Assembly: GCA_937877575.1 (NCBI GenBank)
Contig: CALFIZ010000195.1
Span: 1 to 6,904, forward strand
DNA length: 6,904 bases
DNA from: an uncultured Marinilabiliales bacterium
Lineage (GTDB): Bacteria; Bacteroidota; Bacteroidia; Bacteroidales; BM520
Direction: 5' to 3'
Shown: piece by piece, positions 1 to 6,490 of the stretch
How positions within the stretch are numbered: the stretch's first letter is position 1
Layout: each line of letters opens with the position of its first letter
Notes under the pieces: model-generated
The model's database searches: none
Told to the model about the DNA's origin: nothing
Seen by the model: the letters and a program-made list of their open reading frames with translations, nothing else
Made by a program: the position numbers and the translations under genes

Positions 1-1
1 G

Positions 2-421
2 TATAAAAAGCAACATTCTGCTAAAGAGTCGGCTGCGGGGTTGCAATATACAGCCGATGCGGTCACGCCTTTGCTTCCGGCCATAAACCCGACTGTCGAA
101 TACGATTTGGCCGTGAGTTTCCTCCAACCGCACAACATTGTCCGCGACAAGGTGCGGGCCAAGAAAAAAGCATGTTGGATTCATACGGATTATTCTGTTG
201 TGGACGTCAACGTGGAAGACGAATTGCCTGTCTGGAGCGCATTCAACTATATAATGTCTATCTCCGATGATGTGACCAAGACTTTCCTACAAACATTTCC
301 GACACTGGAAAATAAGGTCGTGTTGATGGAAAACATCCTTTCTCCCACGTTTGTGCGCCAGCGTGCCGAGGAGTTTGATGCCTCAAGCGAACTGGCCGGT
401 TACTCGGGGGTAAAGTCTTAA
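2..421 (+). pseudogene. GT4 glycosyltransferase, N-terminal fragment (5' partial, frame lost at 406-421)
   Basis: This is the N-terminal (acceptor-side, GT-B fold) half of a retaining GT4 glycosyltransferase that would add a sugar to a lipid-linked glycan at the inner face of the cytoplasmic membrane. The frame is open from base 2, so the true start lies upstream; the TTG at 41 is only the first start-like codon in the window. Seen in the translation are a 'YDLAVSFLQPH' strand, a 'WIHTDYS' motif and 'MSISDDVTKTF', followed by 'ENILSPTFVRQRAEEFD'. From memory this is the linker that precedes the GRFxxxKN strand in Bacteroidales capsule GT4 enzymes. The frame ends in TAA at 419-421, just where the C-terminal domain should begin. 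That domain follows in another frame from 418. Restoring one G in the GGGGG run at 406-410 would join the two. The G+C of this part is high (about 53-58% in the lines counted). I am confident of the family, not of the sugar. Confidence 0.75.
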
Positions 422-492
422 ATATCATTACAATAGGAAGATTCTGCTATCAAAAGAATCTTGAAAACATTCCGGAAATATTGAAAGAGATG
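412..492 (+). repeat. AT-rich inserted or duplicated GT4 segment carrying a second GRFxxxKN motif (approximate limits)
   Basis: Bases 436-480 encode GRFCYQKNLENIPEI and bases 511-555 encode GRFSHAKNYDNVPDI, a repeat with a 75-nt (25-codon) period. The protein copies are clearly related, but the DNA copies are strongly diverged, so this is not a recent simple tandem duplication. Hand-counted G+C for 421-480 is 17/60 (28%), against 35/60 (58%) for 361-420. This suggests the segment came from another, AT-richer GT4 gene. An insertion of length 2 modulo 3 (about 80-83 nt) would by itself explain the frame change between the two halves of the gene. The limits are estimates. Confidence 0.55.
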
Positions 493-1002
493 ATACGTTT
501 ACTCTCGGTTGGCAGGTTTTCACACGCAAAGAATTATGACAATGTACCGGATATCAGTCGTTGCATGGTCGAAACAGGTGCTGTTGATTTCCGTTGGTTC
601 ATAATTGGCTATGGACCCGATGAGCAATTAATCCGCTCCAAGATGGCCGAAGCCGGCATGGAAGACCATGTCATCATTCTTGGGAAGCGATTGAATCCTT
701 ATCCTTACATCAAGGCCTGCGATATTTATGTGCAACCCTCGCGCTATGAGGGCAAATCGGTAACCGTGCGCGAGGCACAGATGCTTTTCAAGCCTGTTGT
801 TGTAACCAACTATCCGACCGCTTCTTCGCAAATCAAGGATGGCAAGGACGGCGTGATTGTTCCGATGGACAACCAAGGCTGCGCGGAAGGCATTGTCAAT
901 TTGATTAGGGACAAAGCCAAACAAGAGGAAATCATAGAATACCTCAAGACCCATGACTATGGGAATGAGGCGGAGGTGGAAAAATTATATGAAATGTTAT
1001 AG
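418..1002 (+). pseudogene. GT4 glycosyltransferase, C-terminal nucleotide-sugar-binding domain (frameshifted from preceding fragment)
   Basis: This is the C-terminal half of the same GT4 gene, which binds the nucleotide-sugar donor. The main domain runs from about 493: 'LLSVGRFSHAKN' (GRF at 511), 'FIIGYGPDE', 'VIILGKRLNPYPYIKACDIYVQPSRYEGKSVTVREAQML', then 'PVVVTNYPT' and 'GVIVPMD'. The glutamate of the EGKSVTVREA stretch corresponds to the conserved E-x7-E region of GT4 enzymes. The open frame extends back to 418, and its first 25 codons carry an extra copy of the same motif (GRFCYQKN, GRF at 436), which normal GT4 enzymes do not have. No real start codon is seen; the TTG at 481 lies inside the extra segment. 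The stop at 1000-1002 is 6 nt before the next ATG, consistent with one operon. As written, the gene is probably inactive unless the break is a sequencing or assembly error. Confidence 0.78.
930..990 (+). repeat. Direct repeat copy A (GT4 3' end), partner at 2128-2188
   Basis: This 61-nt stretch inside the GT4 gene recurs at 2128-2188 with the mismatches at 954, 970, 972, 977, 979, 985 and 986. The offset is 1198 bp and the orientation is direct. Recombination between the copies could delete or exchange the propeller gene and the truncated acetyltransferase that lie between them. Confidence 0.85.
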
Positions 1003-1008
1003 TATTAT

Positions 1009-1881
1009 ATGGGGTTGATACAAAAGTTCCTTTTCAAGTATATTCACGACAATTGGAATATAGTCATAGCTGACATTGGTGATGATTTGTCTCCCTTGAA
1101 TATCAAGTGGATGAAACATGAGTATAAAGACCGATGGTTTGCTGACCCGTTTTTTGTCGGCAAAACAAAGGATGCTTATATTATCCTTGTGGAAGAGTTT
1201 GTTCGTGATGCTTGTAAAGGCAGGTTGGCGCGTCTGACGGTTGACATAGAGGATTGTCGATTGCTGAAGAATGAAACCATCTTGGATTTGCCTACAAGGT
1301 TGTCATTCCCCAATATAATCATTGTCGATGAAAAGACCTATATTTATCCGGAAAATGCCCCTTCAGGTAATACAAAATACTATGAATATGATACAATATT
1401 AAGGAGTCCACGGTTATTGTCAGATCTTCCTTTGATAGATGCTGTTATCTATAGGCATGAAGATAAATTTTACTTGCTATATACTTTAGTGAAAGACTGT
1501 AACGGCAATGTGTTACATGTTGCGGTAGCTGACAGTGTATTTGGTGAATACAAGCCAATTCAGGAGATAACATTTGCTGATAATGTTGCCCGGCGTGCCG
1601 GCAATGTCTTCCAATGGAAAGGTCGTTCAATAAGTCCCGCTCAAGTGAATAACAATCGTTATGGCGAGGGGATATCGTTTCAAGAGATTGCAATTGAAAA
1701 CGGATTGGTCTCATTGCGGGAAATCAAGAGGATTTTTCCCTCGTGGCATGAATACGATAAAGCATTTCATACTTATAATGTTTCAGGCAATAAGGTGGTG
1801 ATAGATGGTGTTAGGATAGGTTGGCCCACAATCAGCAGAAGCTATACAAAACTGCGAAATACTTGTGCTATCAGAAAATAG
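1009..1881 (+). CDS. GINT1-N-like beta-propeller protein (glucosamine inositolphosphorylceramide transferase N-terminal-type domain)
   Basis: A complete 290-residue protein with no evident signal peptide or membrane segment, so probably cytoplasmic. It shows the motif series that I associate with the beta-propeller (GH43-like) N-terminal domain of glucosamine inositolphosphorylceramide transferase 1 and its bacterial relatives: 'WFADPF' at residues 43-48, 'ILVEEF' around 59-64, 'LSFPNIIIVDEKTYIYPEN' at 98-116, 'DKFYLLYT' at 152-159, 'AGNVFQWKGR' at 197-206 with 'RYGEGISFQEI' at 217-227, and 'FHTYN' at 253-257 with 'VIDG' at 264-267. Bacterial members are common in polysaccharide loci, but their exact reaction is poorly defined, so I do not assign one; a sugar-transfer or sugar-modification role is inference from context. 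The ATG at 1009 follows the GT4 stop by 6 nt, with no Shine-Dalgarno sequence, as is usual in Bacteroidota. Its G+C (about 38% in one line counted) is lower than that of the preceding gene, suggesting a different origin. Confidence 0.75.
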   Translation: MGLIQKFLFKYIHDNWNIVIADIGDDLSPLNIKWMKHEYKDRWFADPFFVGKTKDAYIILVEEFVRDACKGRLARLTVDIEDCRLLKNETILDLPTRLSFPNIIIVDEKTYIYPENAPSGNTKYYEYDTILRSPRLLSDLPLIDAVIYRHEDKFYLLYTLVKDCNGNVLHVAVADSVFGEYKPIQEITFADNVARRAGNVFQWKGRSISPAQVNNNRYGEGISFQEIAIENGLVSLREIKRIFPSWHEYDKAFHTYNVSGNKVVIDGVRIGWPTISRSYTKLRNTCAIRK

Positions 1882-1918
1882 GTGTATGTTGTTGATTATA
1901 AATGTTATATAAATTATT

Positions 1919-2125
1919 ATGTCAACAATAAAATTTGATTGCAGATGGACATCGGAAGTGGATGACCAATTTGTTAAGGATTGGACTTATGTTGTGAGGT
2001 CGGTTTTTGGAGGATTTAGTGATGGGTTTATAAAAAGAAAGTATTTTGAGAATATCTTTGGTCTTTCTGTTATGGTTGTCGCATATATGGATAATCAACC
2101 TGTTGGAGCCGATGCATTATGGTGA
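1919..2125 (+). pseudogene. Truncated GNAT-type N-acetyltransferase, N-terminal fragment
   Basis: A 68-residue ORF starting 37 nt after the previous stop. The sequence ('FDCRWTSEVDDQFVKDW', 'VFGGFSDGFIKRKYFENIFG', 'VVAYMDNQPVGADALW') resembles the first third of GNAT-fold acetyltransferases from Bacteroidales surface-polysaccharide loci, in which the strand ending '...ALW' leads into the core fold. The acetyl-CoA-binding motif A (R/Q-x-x-G-x-G/A) is missing because the ORF stops at TGA 2123-2125. Just downstream, from 2128, the DNA switches to a copy of a GT4 3' end in the same frame. The gene was therefore probably cut by recombination and is unlikely to be functional. A full-length relative would acetylate an amino-sugar, either on a nucleotide-sugar or on the repeat unit. 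Family assignment is from memory of related proteins and only moderately secure; that the ORF is truncated is better supported than its exact family. Confidence 0.55.
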
Positions 2126-2127
2126 AG

Positions 2128-2206
2128 AATCATAGAATACCTCAAGACCCACGACTATGGGAATGAGACAGAGGAGCAAAAACCATATAAATATTATTTG
2201 ATATGA
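2128..2206 (+). pseudogene. Remnant of a GT4 glycosyltransferase 3' end (second copy of the tail at 930-1002)
   Basis: Bases 2128-2188 match 930-990 at 54 of 61 positions by hand count. In frame they read 'IIEYLKTHDYGNETEEQKPY' against 'IIEYLKTHDYGNEAEVEKLY' in the upstream gene. The remnant frame ends with TGA at 2204-2206, overlapping the ATG of the acyltransferase (ATGA at 2203-2206). That is the coupling pattern seen at other joins in this locus, so a GT4 gene probably once stood directly upstream of the acyltransferase. No start or catalytic part remains; only about 25 codons are left, directly after the truncated acetyltransferase. Confidence 0.8.
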
Positions 2207-2919
2207 CAAAGCAAAGGATTCTATATCTGGATGTGATTCGGATAATAGCATGTTGCATGATTGTACTCATGCATTCGCCACATCCACAGGCTGGAAATCC
2301 AAATTATGTTGTGGTACTCATTAGTTTTCTGTCAGCGGCTTTTTTATGTTTGTTCTTTATGGTGAGTGGTGCGTTGTTGCTTCCTGTGGAGATGCCGACT
2401 TTTGAATTTCTTCGCAAACGTATCGGAAAAGTGGTGTTTCCAACATTGTTTTGGGTTTTATTCTATCTGGTCGTCCAATATTTTTGGAATGAAAAATCTT
2501 TGAGTGAAATTGGGAGAGCTATGTTTTCCATTCCGTTTTCACCTCAAGGAAACGGCGTGCTTTGGTTTATGTACACTTTGATCGGTTTGTATCTGCTTGC
2601 TCCTGTCATTTCACCATTTTTAGCCCGTTCAAGCGAAAAAGAAATCCGTTTCTACCTGATACTATGGTGTGTGACTTTGTGTTATCCATGGCTGAAGGAT
2701 TGGTTGGGGATAAACGAGGCGCCGACAGGCATTTTGTATTATTTTACTGGTTATGCGGGCTATTTTGTCCTTGGATATTACATGAAAACATATGAACACA
2801 AAATACATCCCATAATTTCGCTTTTACTTATCGTTGTTCCCGTAATTGCTTTGGCAGTCTTCCGGTCGTTTTTGGTACTTGAGCATCTTTGTATTGAAAA
2901 TGTCCATAGGTTGGTTTAA
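2203..2919 (+). pseudogene. Acyltransferase family 3 membrane O-acyltransferase, N-terminal part (frameshift near 2869-2873)
   Basis: This is an integral membrane acyltransferase (Acyl_transf_3 / OafA-like), which moves acetyl or similar groups onto surface-polysaccharide sugars. The N-terminus carries the family signature: 'LDVIRIIACCMIVLMH' with D10, R13 and the conserved H24, then repeated hydrophobic segments (about 12-24, 37-60, 77-94, 119-140, 147-164 and 180-193) and the short 'FLRKRIGKVVFPTLFW' loop at about 69-84. The frame ends at TAA 2917-2919 after an atypical tail, 'VLEHLCIENVHRLV'. The expected continuation, 'FWYLSIFVLKMSIGWF', is found in the +1 frame. Removing one T from the TTTTT run at 2869-2873 gives '..VFRSFWYLSIF..' and a continuous protein of about 336 residues, a normal length for the family. 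The break is thus a single-base homopolymer indel, either a recent mutation or a sequencing error. The ATG overlaps the stop of the GT4 remnant. Confidence 0.82.
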
Positions 2920-3214
2920 TTTAATCAGGTCGATATGCGATAAATTGAACAATTGGTTGATGGAAAAACAATCCAGGTACAATTTTTTGGTGACATTCAG
3001 CAACTGTTCTTTTGGTATTTATCTGATACACATTTTCATCATGAGGTATATTCTATGGCATATTGATTTCATCGTATTTGGGCTTGGTGGCATAGGACAA
3101 ATCGTGATGACATGGTTGCTTACTATTTCCATTAGTTTTTTGCTCACTTATGCCATATCGTATTTGCCTTTTTCGGAATACATTATAGGTTTTCATCATA
3201 AACAGAAAAAATGA
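2846..3214 (+). pseudogene. Acyltransferase family 3, C-terminal part (continues 2203-2919 after a 1-nt frameshift)
   Basis: This is the C-terminal transmembrane part of the same acyltransferase. The ATG at 2846 is unlikely to be a real start; sensible homology starts at about 2870 with 'FWYLSIFVLKMSIGWF'. The segment 'FSNCSFGIYLIHIFIMRYILW' is characteristic of the last helices of acyltransferase family 3 proteins (S-x-G-I-Y-L-I-H). Two further hydrophobic helices follow, then the basic end 'HHKQKK'. Its TGA at 3212-3214 overlaps the ATG of the next gene (ATGA at 3211-3214), which argues that the intact reading frame was translationally coupled to the downstream glycosyltransferase. Confidence 0.8.
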
Positions 3215-3960
3215 TAACTAAAATAATCCATTATTGTTGGTTCGGGCGCAATCCTTTGCCTGAATCTGCGCAAAAATGCATCGCCTCATGGCGGAAGTTC
3301 TTTCCCGATTATGAAATCAAGGAATGGAATGAGGACAACTTTGATGTAAACATTGTTCCTTATACTGCGGAGGCCTATTCAGTAAAAAAATACGCCTTTG
3401 TGAGCGACTATGCTCGTTTCTGGATATTGTATAATTATGGCGGCTTGTATTTTGACACCGACGTGGAGGTCATCAAGCCAATGGAAGATATTATAGAGCG
3501 CGGTCCGTTTATGGGTATTGAAGTGGAATCCAAAGATACTGACAATGGTCCAAGTATGCCTATGGTTGCGCCAGGACTTGCATTAGGTGCTGAACCGCAA
3601 ATGGAGTTTTATGACAATGTAATCCAATACTACAATAAACTCCATTTTTTGAATAAGGCTTTAAATCCGAATATGATTACAGTTGTAAAACATGTAACCA
3701 GTGTATTGGAGGAAAATGGACTTCAGGCAACTAATGAACTGCAGAATGTATCAGGTATCTGGATTTATCCCCGAGATTATTTCAATCCTTTGGATAGTCT
3801 TACTGGAAGACTGAAACTTACGGAAAACACCCGCTCCATCCATTGGTACATGAACTCGTGGAGCGACACCTCAAAGTTCTACAAATGGCTCTCAAAGATG
3901 TCGCATCGTTTTTTTGGAGTGAATGGTCTTAACTGGCTGAAAAAAATAATTCACAAGTAA
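3211..3960 (+). CDS. GT32-type glycosyltransferase with DXD motif (Gly_transf_sug family)
   Basis: A complete 249-residue cytoplasmic or membrane-associated glycosyltransferase of the family related to capsular-polysaccharide and mannosyltransferase OCH1-like enzymes. The hallmarks are 'IPKIIH'-like 'TKIIHYCWFG' at residues 3-12, 'SWRKFFPDYEIKEWNEDNFD' at 26-45, 'FVSDYARFWILYNYGGLYFDTDVEV' at 63-87 with the metal-binding DXD at D82-T-D84, and a C-terminal 'SIHWYMNSWSD' (the family's 'aiHhw..SW'). The start is fixed by the ATGA overlap with the acyltransferase stop. The enzyme would transfer one sugar to the growing lipid-linked repeat unit; the donor cannot be read from the sequence. The stop is 1 nt before the next ATG. 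All key motifs are present, so this gene looks intact. Confidence 0.88.
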   Translation: MITKIIHYCWFGRNPLPESAQKCIASWRKFFPDYEIKEWNEDNFDVNIVPYTAEAYSVKKYAFVSDYARFWILYNYGGLYFDTDVEVIKPMEDIIERGPFMGIEVESKDTDNGPSMPMVAPGLALGAEPQMEFYDNVIQYYNKLHFLNKALNPNMITVVKHVTSVLEENGLQATNELQNVSGIWIYPRDYFNPLDSLTGRLKLTENTRSIHWYMNSWSDTSKFYKWLSKMSHRFFGVNGLNWLKKIIHK

Positions 3961-3961
3961 A

Positions 3962-5068
3962 ATGTTGGGTTTTACAGCAGCTTTTGTCAGGGATTTCTAT
4001 TTTATCCTGATGTTGGTTCTGACATTGATGGAATGCATTAAATTGATGTCAGTCAGGGAAATCGAATATAAAAAGAACAAGAATTTGTCAATAACTGGAC
4101 TGCTGCTGACCCTTTTTCTCATTTTCTTCTTGGGATTACGTCCTGCAAGTGGAAGAATATTCATTGATATGACAATGTATATTTGGTCATATACACATAA
4201 TTTCACAAGTTCAGATCCTTTTTTTAATTTTCTGTCCCATTTCTTCAACAGTCTTGGCGTGTCAGCTACAGGTTGGTTATTATTTATAGAAACAGTATAT
4301 ATAGGTTGTACATATTTGGCAGTTACGAGACTGTTTAAAAGTTATCAATATGTGGCGCTTTTGTTTGTGTACACTGCCTTTTCATTTTTTTCATTTGGTG
4401 TAAACGGTATGCGAAATGGTATGGCTGCAAGCATAATGTTGTTGTCATTTTCTTATTTAATAACTCGTAAACCCAAAGATATAATATTTGGAATCATATT
4501 GGGTCTTGCTTCGGTTGGAACACATAAGGCAATGTTGCTGCCGTTTGTCTGTTCGTTGCTGTCATTGTTTGTCATAAAACGCTTACGAACAGCTGTCATA
4601 ATTTACATGATATCAATAGTAATCTCACTCATTTTCGGTGGGGCAATCTCGGAAATCGTTTCCTCACTGGCTGTTTTAGGTGAAGACGAGAAATTGTATG
4701 GCTACTTGAATCCTGATGAAACATTTCAAGACAGAGTCGGTTTCAGGTGGGACTTTCTAATATATAGTGTTGTCCCGATAATATTGGGTTATTATGTTGA
4801 ACAAAAGGAATTTAGTGAAAAGGAGAGTAAAATAAATAAACGTTATCTGTTTCTATTAAATACATATATACTTGCAAATTCTTTTTGGGTTATAGTTATA
4901 AGGGCATATCAGTCTAACCGATTTGCATATTTAAGCTGGTTTATATATGGCTTGGTTCTTTCATACCCACTGATAAAACTAAAATGGAAGAACAAAAACA
5001 GGAAAATAGCACTTGCATTGTTTGGTCAGGAAGCATTCACCATGTTAATGTTCCTTATGGGCAGATAA
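3962..5068 (+). CDS. EpsG-family / Wzy-like polysaccharide polymerase (polytopic membrane protein)
   Basis: A complete 368-residue, very hydrophobic protein with about 9-10 predicted membrane segments (for example 10-28, 44-60, 104-122, 128-146, 152-168, 173-200, 209-229, 264-279, 298-315 and 322-338). EpsG-family signs are 'FLGLRP' at 56-61, 'IDMTMYIWSY' at 68-77, 'GVNGMRNGMAASI' at 146-158 (the family's 'gmRqaiA' helix), 'GTHKAMLLPF' at 186-195 (equivalent to 'HKSAL') and 'NRFAYLSWF' at 319-327. In Wzx/Wzy-type systems such proteins join undecaprenyl-linked repeat units on the outer face of the inner membrane. There is only one such gene in the window, which suits a polymerase. It starts one base after the previous stop and ends 16 nt before the next gene. 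It could instead be an O-antigen ligase, but the EpsG motifs favour polymerase. Confidence 0.8.
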   Translation: MLGFTAAFVRDFYFILMLVLTLMECIKLMSVREIEYKKNKNLSITGLLLTLFLIFFLGLRPASGRIFIDMTMYIWSYTHNFTSSDPFFNFLSHFFNSLGVSATGWLLFIETVYIGCTYLAVTRLFKSYQYVALLFVYTAFSFFSFGVNGMRNGMAASIMLLSFSYLITRKPKDIIFGIILGLASVGTHKAMLLPFVCSLLSLFVIKRLRTAVIIYMISIVISLIFGGAISEIVSSLAVLGEDEKLYGYLNPDETFQDRVGFRWDFLIYSVVPIILGYYVEQKEFSEKESKINKRYLFLLNTYILANSFWVIVIRAYQSNRFAYLSWFIYGLVLSYPLIKLKWKNKNRKIALALFGQEAFTMLMFLMGR

Positions 5069-5084
5069 ACGCATATAAAAGATT

Positions 5085-5882
5085 ATGAAATACAGGATTT
5101 CCGTGCTGATGGGCATATATAACTGCGCCGACACACTGGTGGAGGCTCTTGATTCTTTGTATTCACAGACATATCAGGATTTTAAGATAATTCTTTGTGA
5201 GGATGGCAGTAAGGATAACACATATAATGTTGCTGAAGAATATGCAAAGAAACATGATAATATTTTATTGCTTAGAAATCCTAAAAACATGGGGCTCAAT
5301 TATTCTTTGAATGTCTGTCTTGACCATGCCGATACGGAATATTGTGCACGCATGGACGGTGATGACATTTCCTTGCCGCATAGATTCAAAGAGGAAATAG
5401 ATTTTCTTGATTCTCATCCTGAATATGATATCGTCAGCGGTCCAATGCAGTATTTTGATGAAAACGGAGTCTTTATGACAGGACACGGGAAGGGCGAAGT
5501 CACAAAAATGGATTTTATCAAGGGCTCACCTTTCTGTCATGCACCATGCATGGTCAGGACCGAGGCATATAAAGCTGTAGGGGGTTATACTGTCGATAAA
5601 AGATTGCTTAGGGTTGAGGATTATCATTTATGGTTTAAAATGTATGCGGCAGGATATAAAGGATATATGCTTCCAGAACCTGTTTATGCCATGCGGGATG
5701 ACCGGAATGCCATAGCAAGAAGAAACTTCAAAGGCAAATTACATCAGGCATACGTTATGTATATTGGCTTTAAGATGCTTAAAATGCCATTATGGTGTTA
5801 TGTCTTTTGTTTGAGACCCATTGCCGTTGGATTGCTTCCGACTTCAGTTTATTCATATTTGCACAAAAACAAAAAAAGATGA
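5085..5882 (+). CDS. GT2 family glycosyltransferase (GT-A fold)
   Basis: A complete 265-residue inverting glycosyltransferase. The GT-A features occur in order: 'ISVLMGIYNCADTLVEALDSLYSQTYQDFKIILCEDGSKDNT' at 5-46 (nucleotide-binding strand, with D40 and the DGSxDNT motif), 'NPKNMGLNYSLN' at 65-76, 'YCARMDGDDISLPHRF' at 86-101 with the metal-binding DXD at D91-G-D93-D94, and the acceptor-side 'RVEDYHLWFKMYAAG' with E178-D179 as the likely catalytic-base region. The hydrophobic C-terminal stretch around 225-255 ('MYIGFKMLKMPLWCYVFCLRPIAVGLLP') probably holds it to the membrane. It would add one sugar to the repeat unit; specificity is not readable. The TGA at 5880-5882 overlaps the ATG of the next gene (ATGA at 5879-5882), so the two are probably translationally coupled. 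Confidence 0.92.
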   Translation: MKYRISVLMGIYNCADTLVEALDSLYSQTYQDFKIILCEDGSKDNTYNVAEEYAKKHDNILLLRNPKNMGLNYSLNVCLDHADTEYCARMDGDDISLPHRFKEEIDFLDSHPEYDIVSGPMQYFDENGVFMTGHGKGEVTKMDFIKGSPFCHAPCMVRTEAYKAVGGYTVDKRLLRVEDYHLWFKMYAAGYKGYMLPEPVYAMRDDRNAIARRNFKGKLHQAYVMYIGFKMLKMPLWCYVFCLRPIAVGLLPTSVYSYLHKNKKR

Positions 5883-6472
5883 AAAGAAAAATATGTTTTG
5901 TGGTTTCGTATCCAGGGACTGCCCGTGCTTTTTTGAAAACACCGATGCAAAAGTTGTCTCCGGAATATGACATTTATCTGGTTGCGAACACAAACGGAAG
6001 TGATATGATGTCCGATTTGCCTATTAAGGAACTTAAGGATGTCGGAATAGAGCGAAGACCTAAATTGTTTGCGGATTTAAAAGCCTTAAGGCAACTTTAC
6101 AGATATTTCAAAAAAAATGGTTTTTATGCCGTTCATTCCTATACATTAAAAGCTTCATTGCTGACTGCGATTGCAGGCAAATGGGCCGGTGTCCCTAAAA
6201 GAATCCGAAACTTCTCAGGGCAGTTGTGGTGTAATATGACCGGATTCAAACGAAAGTTTTATAAAGCCATTGAACATATAATTGTCCGTCGTGACAACTA
6301 CTTTATGGTTGACTGCAATTCCCAGAGACAATATCTTATAGACGAAGGTATTCTGAAAAGTCCGGATCAGGCATATATACCGGCAAATGGTTCAGTCTGC
6401 GGAATAGACATCAATAAATTTGATAAACAAGAAAGAGATTGGAATTTTAGAAGAAATTACGCAGCGGATAAT

Positions 6473-6490
6473 GAAAAAATAATTTTAGGT
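6473..6490. other. Putative chimeric junction between polysaccharide locus and low-GC Firmicutes-like DNA
   Basis: Left of this point the sequence is a Bacteroidales-style polysaccharide locus (6361-6420 is 25/60 G+C by hand count). Right of it the G+C is 36/180 over 6481-6660, an AAGGAG ribosome binding site appears, and a housekeeping gene of another lineage follows. The GT4 gene is cut here after 'NEKII'. The joint lies in an A/T-rich stretch (GAAAAAATAATTTTA at 6473-6487), where a short shared match could join unrelated reads. The exact base cannot be placed. Confidence 0.7.

Noticed and set aside
406..410. Phase-variable G tract switching the first GT4
   Set aside because: A run of five G is too short for typical slipped-strand variation, and the break is as well explained by the adjacent inserted segment.
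481..492. TTG at 481 as a real start of an independent glycosyltransferase
   Set aside because: The frame is open back through 418 with a recognisable GT4 motif, there is no initiation signal, and the product would lack the whole N-terminal domain.
628..954. Minus-strand ORF inside the GT4 gene
   Set aside because: It is antisense to a well-supported domain and its translation shows no recognisable motif; other minus-strand ORFs (1445-1714, 3997-4248, 5265-5486, 5779-5973) were dropped for the same reason.
1882..1918. Possible promoter before the GNAT fragment
   Set aside because: The 37-nt AT-rich gap shows no convincing Bacteroidota -33/-7 (TTTG / TAnnTTTG) pair, and it lies within an apparent operon.
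2562..2795. 77-codon plus-strand ORF inside the acyltransferase
   Set aside because: It overlaps a membrane protein with clear family motifs in another frame; the out-of-frame translation has no sensible pattern.
5792..5878. Upstream in-frame ATG at 5792 as start of the second GT4 gene
   Set aside because: It would add 29 residues lying inside the GT2 gene with no family resemblance; the ATG at 5879 overlaps the GT2 stop and matches the expected N-terminus.
6473..6490. Mobile-element insertion or integration site at the GT4/rsmD junction
   Set aside because: No inverted repeats, target duplication, transposase, integrase or tRNA end is visible, and the right side is ordinary housekeeping DNA.
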